A program made the translations under genes and the position numbers. The notes under the pieces are model-generated. The model saw only the letters and a program-made list of their open reading frames with translations. It was not told the origin of the DNA and searched no databases. Shown piece after piece: positions 20,753 through 33,360 of a DNA stretch of 64,000 nt. The first letter of the stretch is position 1; every line of letters begins with the position of its first letter. The stretch covers positions 8,713,610 through 8,777,609 of the forward strand of contig NC_035169.2 in the NCBI RefSeq assembly GCF_001659605.2, given 5' to 3'. The stretch is from Manihot esculenta. Its lineage: Eukaryota > Streptophyta > Magnoliopsida > Malpighiales > Euphorbiaceae.

Positions 20753-21236
20753 AGTATTTTTTATTGAGATTTAGCAACGTAGTAAAGAAAAATGGCAAAT
20801 TAATAAAAAAAAAATTAATGAAGTCATTGGATTGTATTTAGCTGAAAATTTGATTTTGGGTCTGAAAATTATGAAGTGATATATGTGTGACATTGGGGGA
20901 TGGATCTATTACAGCTTCTCCCAACTTCAAAATTCCATGAAATTTACTTACCCACTAAGCTTGGAATTAGGGGCAGGAAGAGAGACCTCCTGACTTTTTT
21001 TTTCCTTCTCCTCCGACTATGTAACGCATATACACATAGTCAAAAATTAAAAGACCATATGGATTTTAATAAACATACGCTTATACACACTCTCTAAATT
21101 ATCAAGATTTAAATAATTACACGTTTATAAAATCTATGTATCAAAAGTTAATAATGTAAATTTCAATTTGCCAACTGATTGTTTGTATAAAGATTAGAGT
21201 CCAAATTATATATTCGCTTCTTGTAATATGTGATGG
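20753..21236. other. Intergenic DNA downstream of NAC gene 1
   Basis: This AT-rich stretch must hold the 3' UTR of the NAC gene on the minus strand. Its end could not be placed. Nothing else was seen. Confidence 0.5.
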
Positions 21237-22270
21237 CTATTTCATGGGATGCATGTCCTTTCCATCATGATACCAGTGATATAAATGATCCCAATCCCAA
21301 AGCGGTTCGTTAGATAGAGCCACTGCCGTGTTGCTCTGATCACCTGCACGCTGAGGAAGATAGCCATCGTTGTGTTGTGAGAATGATGGTGAGCTTCTTC
21401 TATCCAACATTGGAGGGCTTTCATGAATTGTTCTTCCCTCTTCGCTATGAACCTGTCGAGCACCTGACTCGCCTCTCTCTGTCGCTGATGGCCTTCTACC
21501 AAATGTCCGCAGGCGTTTTGCTGATTTCTTGTATACCCGACAAAGACTGAACTCTTTCCTTAACTGCAAAATGTATAATCATATAAATCAATTGAATTTT
21601 TGGTGAAATTTTTTATTTCAAGCGGGCGGAAATAGAGAGAGAGAGAGTTAATTTAAATACCCTTGGATGTGCACCAGTAGATGAAGAACAGGATACTGCT
21701 GCTGCTTCAGTGGCTTTATATTCATTCATTTTCCACTGAGTCTTTCTTCCATTAGGAACTCTTCCCTTATAAAAAGCCATTGTTCTTATGGCACCAATGC
21801 AACTGTTGTTGGAAGAGTAAACATAACCAGCAGAACCTGTTGATTTCCAGTATCCACAAGGAGTCAGCCTCTTTGGTTTTCCTCCTTTTGCTTCTCTTTC
21901 TTGTCTCGGAACGAAGAAGAACCATTGTTCAGGATCCCTCCTGCACAATTCTCCTGATAATTCTAAAACCAAACAAAGCCCTAAATCAATTCACTAACAA
22001 AGAGAGATCATCAAGTTTTGTGTGTGCTCTTGGTTGCATGAAACTTTCACTAGTGGTAAGTTCTCGAGTTTGAATTTTAGTTGAAGCTAATTGTATATAC
22101 TTACGTGGAAGTTGCCATGGATCGAAGTCGTATATATCAAGAACAGCTACAACACGATCAATAGCCTGGATCAGATCATCCTCTCTCTTGTCTTGTAGCT
22201 TGTTATGAAGATAAAAAGAGATCAACTCTTCTTCTGTTGGGTAAAATCGAAATCCAATTGCCAACTCCAT
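21237..22270 (-). CDS. NAC transcription factor, NAC090-like (gene 1)
   Basis: This is a DNA-binding plant transcription factor of the NAC family that acts in the nucleus. Three exons: 22270-22105, 21962-21661 and 21563-21237, all with GT-AG introns, giving 264 residues. NAC subdomains appear in order: [17 protein letters not shown] (residues about 5-21), [63 protein letters not shown] and [10 protein letters not shown]. The short N-terminus, the [14 protein letters not shown] form and the C-terminal LWDWDHL motif place it near Arabidopsis ANAC090/061/036. Relatives have been linked to senescence and salicylate control, but function here is inferred. No stop or frameshift was seen. A paralogue lies at 40450-41520. 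Confidence 0.9.
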
Positions 22271-22350
22271 AGCAATTCTTTATTGACAAGGACTTGGATT
22301 TTTCCCCAAGAAGTTCAACTTTCTTTCCTAGCAAAATAAAGATAACACTC

Positions 22351-22360
22351 GGTTATATAG
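22351..22360 (-). promoter_or_regulatory. TATA box of NAC gene 1
   Basis: The minus strand reads CTATATAACC about 80 bases upstream of the ATG at 22270, a suitable distance for a core promoter with a short leader. Confidence 0.55.
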
Positions 22361-22800
22361 AAGAAGAGAGTGAGAGATGGATCATCAAAGAAATGGAAGA
22401 CAGAAAAGAAAGCACGAAGTGAGAATTAAGGCAAAGCCACAAGTTTCTAACTTGGACGGCAAATGCATAAATATATATATTTTTTATCATTATTAATATA
22501 TTATTATTTTTTTGATACATCATAGAAAATCTTGCTTTTTGGCTTATCTTCGTGTGACCCAATTAATTTTTTTACATTAAAAAAATAGTGGTGGCATAGA
22601 ATGTTAGATTTGTAATTCAAAACCCTTTTGGAATTTTGAAGACTATTTTTTTTCTAATATTACTTAATTGGACGGAGGATTATTTCTTATATATCATGTA
22701 AAATTAATACTGTACTGATATTTTTAAAATGAGAAAAACATATTATTTAGATGAGAATCGATAAAATTAACATTATAAATATGAGTATAGTAGAAATATT
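22361..22800. other. Upstream region of NAC gene 1
   Basis: AT-rich DNA between the NAC promoter and the interrupted MITE. No gene was seen, and I assign no cis-elements beyond the TATA box. Confidence 0.5.
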
Positions 22801-22831
22801 AATCATACTAAGGGTGAGCAGTATTCAGTTC

Positions 22832-25800
22832 TGTTGAACAATAAAATCTGTGAATGATTCAGTTGTTGTGTATTTTTTTTCGGAAAGAATATTATATATA
22901 GATACATTTACAACACAAAATCAGGAGAGAAAAAAGAAGCAATTATATTCTAAGGAAACAAGATAAACTTGTATAGAAAACAATATATATCAGATCTATT
23001 AATTGTGCAAATCCCAAGATTACGTAATCTACTCCTAATTAGGCAGTTCATTCCAACACTCTCCCTCAAGTTGGAGTATGGATATCTATGTTCCAACTTG
23101 TCAACCATATCATGGAATATCTTCACAGACACTGCTTTTGTGAGTTTATCAGCTAACTGGTCTTCTCACTTGACAAACTGGAACTGTATAATCTTTTGGT
23201 CTACCTTTTTCTTGATGAAATGCCAATCAACTTCAACACGTTTGGTGCGATCGTGTTGTACGGAATTCTGTGCAATCTCAATTGCAGCCTTTGTCTATTT
23301 TGGATCTGCTAAGGCATCTTGCACACTACTATGAATAAATATTTTGGATAATTGATTAATAGTAAGTGCATACGATTTAGACAATCCATGAGTAGAAAGA
23401 TAATTACTAATTAGATACTTGACATTGGCTCTAAGGTCAGGTTCATACTGTTTCCTTGGTACATCCTTATTTGATCTTTGTAGATATCTAGGAGCCAAAT
23501 TGTCACAAGAGTTACTTGTTTCATTACACTCATCAAGTATAGGACTCGAGTTTACCTGAGTAGAGATGTTAGTGTCAAGGACATTCTGAGTTGATTCTTT
23601 GGTCAATGGTGTTATCATGGGCAACTCTTCAGGTGTTGGTGATTCTTCAGCAGACATTAGTATTTGTAATTTTCCAGAATGAACTAATGAATCTTCATCA
23701 CATCTTTCAGGGAAACCTTGCTGACTGTTATGCTGAAAACTTTCACTTACTTTCTCTAGTTCTAAGAAATCTGTCATGTTTTCTTGTGGCACATTCCCTT
23801 CACTAAAGCTCCCCCCTGAAAAGAAGGAGGTGTGACTCCTCCTGAATAGTATGGTTCTGATTTACGAAAGGACACATCAAAGGTCACTTATAATCTTTTT
23901 GTGTGTAGATCATAGCATCGGTATCCCTTCTGAAAATCGGAGTAGCCAACAAATACACATCTTTTAGCACAAGGATCAAGTTTATTTCGCAAAATTTTTG
24001 GAATATGGACATATACTGTGCAACTAAAAACCCTTGGTTCAAGATTTGGGACATGTGACAATGAGAAGACAACTTGCATCTTTTGTTGAGGAGTTCCAAA
24101 ATTAAGTATGCGAGAGGGGACCCGATTAATTGGATAAACAGCAGACTTCACTGCTTCTCCCCAATAGAACCGAAGCATATTCATGCCAAAGAGAGAAGCA
24201 CGAACAACTTTCATGATTTGCCCATTTCTCCTTTCTGCCAAGCCATTTTGTTGTGGAGTATAGGTGTTAGAAGTATGATGTCGAATCCCTCTTTCGCTTA
24301 ACTTCCCACAGTTTGTATCTAGGAACTCCAGTGTGTTGTCAATTTGCTAAATACGAATCTGCCTTTAATAATGAGTGCCCATCATATTGTAGAATTTCTG
24401 AAATGCTGTAAGAATATCAATTTTTTTGTGAAGCAGAGACACCCAAGTCATTCGTGTGCACTCATCAATTAATGTAACAAAATATCGTGCTTTAGAAATA
24501 GAAGGAATCTTTACAAGGCCCCAAACATCAGAATGTATAATCATAAATGGTTCAGAACATTTATTTAAACATGGTGAATAAGAAATACAGTGACTTTTGG
24601 CCAGTTCGTAAATATCACAATGAAAGTCTGAAATATTCAAATTTGAAAAAAGATACGGTTGCAATCTCTTAAGATATCCAAATGAAATATGTCCTAACCG
24701 CCGATACCATTACCAAACAGTTGCTTGAGCTTTATCTCTACTACTTGTTTGACATGCAAGGTTATTTTTTTGTTTTCCATTCTTTGTCAGATCCAAGTAA
24801 TAGAGTTTGCCCCTTTTAATACCATAACCAAGAATCTTCCGGATCAGAATATCCTTATCAACAATACCTGGGTGGGTAACGTTAGCTGTAGGTTGTGATT
24901 TGTCCTCTATATTTTGTTGGACCTCTGTTGTGGCAGCCATCATAGGAGTTCATGCAACCTTCTTCCTTGATTTTTTTGTGAAGTTCCACCATTCAGGATA
25001 GCCTATGATTTCATAGCATCTTTGTTTTGAATGCCCTTTCTCGCCACAATAACGACAGACAAAATTATTAGACTTGGCACTTTGAGTTTTTATTGAGCCA
25101 GATGATGGTCCTTGCTGAGTTCGTTTGGCTACCATAACAGAGCTTTCAGAGATAGGTCGAGAACCTCCCATCGTCTGTCTTTGCTAGTATTCTCTTCGTA
25201 CATATGCATAAGTGCTCTCTAGATTAAGTTTGGGGGTTCTTCCGAAGGATTTCTCCACGAACATCATCAAACTCAGAATCAAGCCCACTTAAAAAAACAT
25301 AAACTCGAAGCCTAGCCATTGCGGAATGCAATTGGATCACCCCTTCGACGATTTCTTCCTGAGAGGTCATCCTGTGATCTATTTCCTGGAAAATAGCAAC
25401 AAGTTCATTATAATATGTGGATAATGGTCTACCATTTTGTGCGGTGGAGAAGCATTTTTTTATTCAATTCAAAGAGACAAGTCTCATCCAATCCATCATA
25501 GAAGGTCTTTACTACATCTTTCTAAATTTCCTTGGCCGTGGAAAGACGAATGAACCACTGCATCAGCAATGGATCCATTAAGTCAATAAGCCAACTTTTC
25601 ACTTTGTGATTTTCGGTGACCTGTATTGCGTAACTAAGATCTTCGGGTGGTGGCTTCTTCACTTCTCCAGTGAGATATCCAGCCTTATTACGAGAGCCAA
25701 TGCGCATCTCTATGATTTGTGACCATAATGGGTAGTTGGTTTCATTAAGTATAACACTGGTGGGGAATGCAAAACTGTCTTGGTTGATGATAATTGGTGG

Positions 25801-26260
25801 TGTTTGGTTGTTTTGTAGAGTTGGAATAATGGGGTTGGTCTCAACCATTTAGGTTCAGAATAGTGTTTGGGCAATGATTAGTGGAAAGAAAAAATGGGAA
25901 TGCAGATGGTGGCTGAGCAATAATGGTGTTGGGGAATACAAAATATGATGTTGCAGATGGTAAGTTATGGTGGTGGTTTCAAGATATGAAATTTAGAAAG
26001 TAATTCTTCCAGAATTAGAATTGCTCTAATACCATGTTGAACGATAAAATCTGTGAATAATTTTGTTGTTGTGTATTCTTCTCCGGAAAGGAGGTTATAT
26101 ATAGATATATTTACAACACAAAATTAAGAGAGGAAAATGAAGCAATCCTATTCTAAGGAAACAAGATAAGTCTGTACAGGAAACATTATATATCAGGTCT
26201 GTTAATTGTGCAAATCCATGATTACATAATCTTCTCCTAATTAGACAGTTCATTCCAATA
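22832..26260 (-). mobile_element. Ty1/copia retrotransposon, internally deleted (3.4 kb)
   Basis: LTRs of 227 bp (22832-23058) and 226 bp (26035-26260) begin TGTTGAAC and end CA. They are flanked by AGTTC (22827-22831) and GGTTC (26261-26265), a target duplication with one change. The primer site is the initiator-Met type: TGGTATTAGAGC on minus at 26034-26023. A polypurine tract, TTGAGGGAGAG, adjoins the left LTR (23059-23069 on minus). The LTRs differ at about 30 positions by eye, so this insertion is much older than Tat-1. Most of RT and RNase H is missing. Confidence 0.93.
23085..25848 (-). pseudogene. Copia gag-pol lacking reverse transcriptase
   Basis: Gag starts at ATG 25848, with LNETNYPLWSQIIEMRI (the usual copia gag core). 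A CCHC knuckle, CRYCGEKGHSKQRC, lies at about 25030-25075. The pre-integrase region (GYGIKRGKLYYLDL) and the integrase core follow: HSDVWGL, YFVTLIDECTRMTWV, then MAERRNGQIMKVVR and FYWGEAVKSAVYPINRVPS. The RT would start at SSVQDALADPK (about 23300). Instead the frame jumps to the end of RNase H (TKAAIEIAQNSVQHDRTK, then EDQLADKLTKAV). The catalytic YVDD region is absent. Several stops and frameshifts are present. Confidence 0.9.
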
Positions 26261-26632
26261 GGTTCAAACTGAAAAAATCGATCGAACTGAATTAATTTGA
26301 AAATTTAGTTCGTTTTTTTATTTATTTCAGTTTGATTCGATTTTGATAAAAAAAAATTAAAAAAACCAAACTGAACCAATTAGCATTAATAGTATATTAT
26401 TTTCAATAATATAGAGAGATTAGATTATATTAAAGTTAAAATATTTCAATTAAATTTTAAAATACTAAAAATAAAGTATAAAAAATAAAAAATTTATTAA
26501 AAATTTAAACTGATCAAAATCAAATTGATTCGATTCGATTTCGGTTCAGTTTTTATAAATATTAAAATTTTGATTTTTAATTTAATTCGATTTTAAATCG
26601 AACCGATCGGACGATTATCCCTAAATCATATA

Positions 26633-27222
26633 GAATACACTTTTTGTATTAATTGAGATTTCGTGTTAAAAAATATTAGAATTAAAGGTAAAAATATATT
26701 AATATTAATTTTATTGATGTAAAATTTAATATACAATAATAATAATATAAATAATTACTGCTGTAAATATTTAAATTATAAATGTTTTTTTTACCAAAAT
26801 TACAAAGAGTAATGAAAATTAAACGCACACATCCTTCTATTCCAACTAGAAGCCCATCTGCCGCCCCACAAATATTATAAAAATAAATTTTACTAATAGA
26901 GTCTGAACTAACACATTCACTAATAAAATAATGGTAAAATTATTTTAATTTTTAATAAATCAAACTGATTAATATTTTTTTACAATTAATTTTAATTAAA
27001 TTTAAAATTTAAAAATCTCAATACGTCCAAAATAATTTTAATATCACTAAATTACAGTTTATTTGTGACTATTTTACATATTTTATAAATAATTTTAAAC
27101 AGTAGCATGGGCTGTTGTCATCGAATGGATTAACATGCTAAAGTTTTTTTTTTTTTTTTTATCATGCATCAAATTATCTACCTAGTGAACATATTAGAGA
27201 ATTAGATCTCATTGTGAAAAAT

Positions 27223-27253
<31 letters not shown>

Positions 27254-28534
27254 AAGTTTTTAATAAAAAATTTTATGATAATTCAATTTGAGCTTCGCTT
27301 TAATGTGGCAGAAAGTTATTTGCAGACCCTTCTTCTTTGTTTTTTCCTCATCGTGTTTTTTACTTTGACTTCTCCTCGGGTTTTAGTCGGTGACTTCTCC
27401 TAGGGTTTCTGTGTTTAATGTCTTTGGATTTCTTCCTTGCTGGGTTGGATTTGGGACTTGGTTTTTTAGTTTCTCTGATTTTGGGCCTGGTGAGCCCTTA
27501 TTGTAATTGGACATTGTAATGGGATTCGACCATTAATGAATCTTATTTTCGATAACAAGAAAAAAAATTCTAGTGACCAAATGACATCAACTTTATTTTT
27601 TTTTTTACATAAATTCAATGATTTTTGAGTTCCATTCATAGAAAATAAATTTTATTTTATAAAATATTAAAATCTAATTATGAAAGAAAGTTTTGAGACA
27701 CTCATAAATTTAATCTGATGATAAATATATCTGAATAAATTTAAGAAATCTCATATTCTACTCTCTCAATCTCCAATTTCCATCTAAAAACAAAAAACTC
27801 TCATAGCCCAAACATAAAGCAGTATTCTATTTCTCCCATTTCTTTTCATAATGGCTATCCACAAAATGTCGGTCATCAACACTTTACACTTGGTTCATTT
27901 TCTATTTTTACATTGATTCTCTTCTCACCTCGTTTCATTAATAGTAAACAGATTAATTTTTGAATTTTTATTTTATTAATAAAATATTTTTTTATTAAAT
28001 TACTATTAATTAAAAAAATTAATTTAAATTAAAAAAATTAAATCGTTGTAAATATTAAAACTATAAAATTAAATTATTATAAATTGTTAAAATTAAAAAA
28101 ATTAAATTGTTATATATTAATAATGAATTTAACAGAATAAAATTTTAGAGATTAAATTATTTATTATTAAAATGATAAGGACTAAATTATAAATTTTATT
28201 AAATTTCAATAATTATATTATAAATTATTTTTAATATTAATTAAAATAACTTATTTTTTTAAATTAAAAAATATATTTAACTAAATAAATAAAATTTTAA
28301 CACTTTATTAAAATTTAAAATTTCAAAATTAAATTACACCCAACTAAATAAAACCATCACTTCTTCTTTGATTTTTTTTTTTGGGCATAATCTTTTCTTT
28401 ATACTTTCAATTTGAAGTTATATTATTGTTAGCTTTGGATTGGAATATGCTCTCACATACTTAAATTATGATTTGAATTTACTTTAGGTTATAGCCGAGA
28501 AAAAGAATAAATTGTAAAAGATAAGGAGAGAGGG
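26633..28534. other. AT-rich intergenic DNA with repeat scraps
   Basis: No host gene was seen. At 27300-27560 a less AT-rich stretch (GTGGCAGAAAGTTATTTGC onwards) is partly repeated at 37868-37955; it ends near an A-rich run, as LINE or SINE 3' ends do. At 27705-27790 there is a decayed member of the SINE-like family described at 29813. Confidence 0.5.
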
Positions 28535-28890
28535 GATGAACATTAAATTTAGGTTTGATCGGTTGGATTTAAAATCAAATTGAGTTAAATAAATTAAAAT
28601 TTTTTGAATTGAATAAATTAAAAATAGAAATTATAGTATTTATAAAAACGAATCGAATCGATTTGATTAGTTTGAATTTTTAATAATTTTTTATTTTTTA
28701 TACTTTATTTTTAATATTTTAAAATTTAATTAGAATATTTTAATTTTAATATGATTTAATTTTTATATTATTACTAAATCGGTTCGGTTCGATTTTTTAA
28801 TTTTTTTCTAATTAAAATCAAATCGAATCGAAATAACCGAAATTTTTAAAATTAAAAATCAAACCGAATTAAAATAAATAAAAAACTAAA
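28535..28890. repeat. MITE-like repeat, TTCGGTTCGATT family
   Basis: CGGTTCGGTTCGATTTTTT on the right (about 28780) and AATCGAATCGA-type motifs on both sides make this stretch partly self-complementary. Composition and motifs match 26265-26623 and 43758-44273. Its ends and target duplication were not resolved. Confidence 0.35.
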
Positions 28891-29812
28891 TTAAAATTTT
28901 AAATTATTTTAATTTACACTTGCAAACGAAAATAAAAGAAGGTAAAATTAAAGAATTTGAATTATTAAAAATAATTTTAAAATAAATATTTATATATAAA
29001 AAAGGAAAGTGGAAGGCAATGCGATTGGAAGGTGCTTTTCTTTATAAAGCCAACTGATTCTTATTCTTAATTGCTATATATATTTGATTTTTACTGTATA
29101 TTTCAACATTCCTATCACCGAAATTCGATATGATCGTTTACATCATTGCTAGCTTTTTCTCAAAATATAATAGAGAGACTAGCATAAGGTTTTTTTTTTT
29201 TTCTTTTATATACAAGAGGAGCAGATTTTTAGATAGTGATAATCCGAAGAAATAAAAAAATATTTATAAATTAATTTGTAATAATTTTTCAATAACTCCA
29301 TATAAATTCAAAAATTATTTCAAATTATTAAAAATTGACGTGATAGTTAAATTAATTAATTGATCTGTAATATAATTTATTTATCTATATATATATCTAA
29401 ATCTTATTTATCAATTGAGGTATAACGGTTTATGAAATTTATTTTAAAAAATATTTATAATTGAATTTTTTTTATTTTATTAATCAAGTTGCATCTCTCG
29501 AAATTAATTAATTATACTCAACTAAATATGATAATTTAGTTACTCATTTTACATGGGCTTCAAAATTCTTTTGAAATTTTTTTAAAAATATAATTAAAAA
29601 TGATTTTTGAAAGCGTAAATTAAATAATCAATAATGGGTTATTAAATTTATCTAATCTAACTTAATCAGTAATTAAAAATATATCACTTATTTAATATAT
29701 TTATATTCCAACTCTACTTAAAAAATAATTATCAAATTTTATCTGTAAAAATTATAATTAATGTGACTTCATTTGATAAATTAATATTTTTTTTAAAAAA
29801 GACGAGTAATTA
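28891..29812. other. AT-rich intergenic DNA
   Basis: Very AT-rich. No gene or bounded repeat was recognised. Confidence 0.55.
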
Positions 29813-29913
29813 CTGCACTCACAAATTTAGTCTGGTGGTAAGTGTATTTAAATAAATTTGAGAGATCTTAAATTCTACTCTTTTAGTAACTAAATTTCCA
29901 TTTCAAAAAAAAA
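29813..29913 (+). repeat. Decayed tRNA-type SINE-like repeat
   Basis: The sequence has TTTAGTCTGGTGGTAAGTG (A-box-like, about 29827-29845), then AAATTTGAGAGATCTTA, then AATTCTACTC (29871-29880), where a tRNA B box (GGTTCGANTC) would fall. It ends in an A-rich run. Similar decayed copies are at 27705-27790, 44305-44395 and 52722-52800 (plus), with likely reversed scraps near 37000 and 46520. The spacing suggests a Pol III-type SINE, but the B box has decayed, so this is tentative. Confidence 0.4.
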
Positions 29914-29926
29914 CATATATAATTAC

Positions 29927-30160
29927 TAAATTATGAGTGAAACTCAAATCTACACATCAGAATGAATTACATATATTTTTAGTTATTCAACCAAGTTAGT
30001 CTAAACATAAACAACTGCTAAATGATGAATAGAGTTCAAATCTATATATCGAAATGAGATACATATATCTTTAATTATTGAATCAAATCAGTCTAAATAT
30101 AAATAACTACGAAATAATGAGTGGGACTTAACTCTGCATATTAATTTATTTTTTCATCTT
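29927..30160. repeat. 92-bp tandem repeat, about 2.5 copies
   Basis: Units start at 29927, 30019 and 30111 (TAAATTATGAGTG, TAAATGATGAATAG, GAAATAATGAGTG). They share TACATATAT and CAGTCTAAA-type motifs. Confidence 0.8.
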
Positions 30161-30432
30161 TCAAATTTGAAATTTTATAGCTATGATGTCAATTTTGATT
30201 TCAATTTAATTAATTGTATTCCTCCTTTAGTATGTTATTTAAATTTGACTTTCAAGAAAAAAAATCATGTTAAATACTGTTAAAAAGATTTTTAAAAAAT
30301 TATAATTAAAATTTATTACATTTATTTTATTTTATTTTTTAATATTTTATAATTAATGTATGCATGTAAATATATAATAAAAGAAAATAAATTCTTTTGA
30401 ATAATATTTTTTTCTCATGTTTTTTTATACAA
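30161..30432. other. AT-rich intergenic DNA
   Basis: Nothing recognised. Confidence 0.5.
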
Positions 30433-30528
30433 ATGAGGTGTGGAAACTAAAAGAATAAACAAAACTTGAGAGGGATCATAATGAGGTGTGGAAACTAAAA
30501 GAATAAACAAAACTTGAGAGGGATCATA
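30433..30528. repeat. 48-bp perfect tandem duplication
   Basis: 30433-30480 is repeated without visible change at 30481-30528 (ATGAGGTGTGGAAACTAAAA onwards). Perfect identity in a decayed setting points to a recent event. Confidence 0.95.
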
Positions 30529-30539
30529 GAGGAGATGCA

Positions 30540-32345
30540 ATCCCTTGAATGTCTCAATCAATAAAGTCACGCATAGCAATAAGGAGAGAAGTAGAAAAAT
30601 CCAATTGTACGGAATGACCAATGACCAGATTTGCAAGCCCATAAATCACTTTATTAGTTTCACGATAATAATATCGCAGAACTATCTACCAAGGCCGAGA
30701 AAGCAACTCCTAATACTACGAGAGTATACTAAAAAAATGCAGCATATAGCCTAACCTCTTCCACAGAAGACTGCAATAAATTCAAAACCCCTTTAGAATC
30801 AACCTCAAGCCCATCAACCACTTCATTAGTTTCACAATAACAATGTCGCAAAACCATTTGCCAACGCCGAGAAAGCAACTCCTAACACTGAGAGCAGACT
30901 AAAAAAATTCAACCTAACCTGTTTCACAGAAGATTGCAACAAATCCAAAATCCCTTTAGAATCAACCTCAACCTATAGTCTCTGTATTCCATAATCCCAA
31001 GCTATACATAGACCATATAAAAGAGAATTTAATTCAGCTTGCATTGAGTTACAAACATCTAGTCTAATAATAAATCTAGTCAATCAAAACCCTCTACTAT
31101 CCCTCAACACACTACCCTATTGTTGTAGCCTGAATTACCCCCTTCAAGCTCCATCAATGTTTAATTTAACCCAACTCTCTCTAGGAAAACCCAAAAAACA
31201 TCAATAAGTTTTTTATTTCTAGGCACATATTATCCCACCCAAGCAACAACATTAATATGCAAAGCAATTCTAAGCATATGAAACTTACTCTCTAGAGGGT
31301 GGTAAACCCTTGTTAAGATCAATTCATTAAGCTATTTCTATAGATACTACAAAGTTAAACATAAATTTTGATCCGAGAAAAATTACAAACATGATACTTG
31401 GGTAAAACTCGAAGCAGCCATCGGCCAATCCGTAGGCTACATCAAGTAGAAGGAATGTAGAGAAGCACAATACCAAATAATATCTCATACCTCTCTGACT
31501 CTACAACACTCCATAAAAATATGAATTCTACCTTCTATGGCACCCGAACACAAAAGCAGGATGGGTCAATAGTAAAACTTATCCGTTTTCTCTCCATATT
31601 TGTCATCAACTTACTAAGCTGGAAGAGTTAGAGAAAAGACTGAACTTCTTAAGCAACTTTAGACTTCCAAATACAGCCCCAAACTTTATCTGATTGGTCT
31701 AAAATCATATTCTTGTGTATCAAAAAAGCAGATTTCATAGAGAAATTGCCAGAGGAAGTACCATTCCGCGCTACCTGATTATGATATAAAAAGATGAGGA
31801 CTCACCACCACAGTTTCCAATTGGAGGCAGAGAGATATCGAAAGATAAAGAGAGATCAAATTCCAACACTAGGACGTCTCCTGATACACCTAACCGCAAC
31901 AAGAGCATGATCTACTTATGGAGAATCACCTAACCATACATCATTCTAAAAATTTCTCAAATGGCCATTACCAATCTCCATATAGGAACCTTGTTGCAAT
32001 AAGTCCCTACTACAAGTTAGACCCCTCCATTGCACAAACATTCTGTCACAAAACTATACTAGAGAAATCTAAACATTGTCTCATAATACCAACCTGATGG
32101 ACTGTTACGTCCCTAAATAATAAAAGGTCATTTGCAAAAAAACAGGTGAGAGAGTGCCAGGTAATGACAGAGTAAGTTGAATAGCTTTCAATTCTCAATC
32201 TCAATCAAATAATTAATACAATGACTCAAACACTCCATGGCAAGAATAAGAAGGAAAAGAGATAAAAGATCCCTTAACATACTTTCTGTGTAGGAAAAAC
32301 GCCTCTATAATACTACTATTCTATAAAACTAGTATAGAACAAAAT
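30540..32345 (-). pseudogene. Strongly decayed L1-type LINE fragment (LINE-2)
   Basis: Translated on minus from right to left, frames change often but LINE blocks appear in order. A reverse transcriptase end comes first, with a FADD-like LLLF box and HQVGIMRQCLDFS (about 32100). A zf-RVT part follows with DKVWGCIWKSKVA (about 31700). Then an RNase H part has MQAELNSLLYGLCIAWDYGI (about 31030) and VEVDSKGILDLLQSS. The endonuclease and most of RT are missing. An inner repeat (GCCGAGAAAGCAACTCCTAA at about 30692 and 30868) suggests a partial duplication of the RNase H end. Confidence 0.7.
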
Positions 32346-33360
32346 CGTAAACAAGCTTGGATACGATCAATCCAAATAGAAGAAAAGTGAGCAATTTCTT
32401 TGCTTTCTAGATGAATATTACTTACAATGCTTGGGATAGAATTTCATTCTTTTGCTTGGTATTATTATGTTTTATATTTTCAAGTTAATTTAGGTGGAGT
32501 AATTCTATTACAAATGAATTTAAGTTAATTCTGTATAAAACTAAATTAATTATATTTAAAATTTATTTGTAAATTATGAATGATCGGAGTGAAAATGTCT
32601 AAATTAAAAAAATAAATTTATTTATTTTATATATTAAAATTTGAAGTAATTTTATTTAAAATTTTAAATTAAATTATACGTATTATAAATTAATATTTGA
32701 TTTGGTAAATTATTTTTGAATTTTTGTGCAGGTGGAATGAAGATAAAAGAAAAATTATTTTTATTTTTTAATTCAAGATATTTTGTAAGCATTTGATTCA
32801 TCAAACCATATATATAAATAACTACAATTAAGTAATGAAGACAACTGTAATTATAAATTTAATATGATATTAAAGTGAAATTTTAAGTTCATTTCCTCAA
32901 TCTCTAATTTCAATTTTAAAAAAAATAATAATAAAAATAACTATTTTCTTGTGAGGAATTATTAGATCATTCATCATAATTTCACTTTTTTTTATTAACT
33001 TTTATATAAATTTTATAAAATATCGAATATTTAATCTTTCTATTTGAAATCAAGATTTTAAGAAGAATTTAATTTAATTAAATAATTTTTTATTTAATAC
33101 AAAAAAAAATTATTTTTTTAATTTAAAATTATTTTTATAAAAAAATTATCTTATATAATTTTATAAAAATTATTTAAATTATTTTCTTACAAAATAAATA
33201 TGCCGCAAAATTTAGGTAAAAAAAATTAAGTATAATTTAAACCGTTTGCTATGACTAAAATTTACAGATTTATTATTTAATTGATTTTTGCCAAAAATTT
33301 ATTTTTATATAAAAATATTAACTATCCATAAAATCGTAACCTTGATGCAAATTCATAACT
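32346..33360. other. AT-rich intergenic DNA upstream of CDKE-1
   Basis: No coding region was seen. The composition becomes less AT-rich at about 33360, which I take as the start of the CDKE-1 transcribed region. Confidence 0.55.

Larger units (their letters stand above)
22810..26623. mobile_element. MITE split by a copia element
   Basis: The left piece is 22810-22831 (AAGGGTGAGCAGTATTCAGT) and the right piece 26261-26623, ending GGACGATTATCCCT. Imperfect direct repeats flank it: AATCATACT at 22801-22809 and AATCATATA at 26624-26632. The right piece is rich in TTCGATT/AATCGAA motifs and so partly self-complementary. The termini resemble those of 43758-44273. The copia insertion at 22832-26260 came later. 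Confidence 0.55.
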
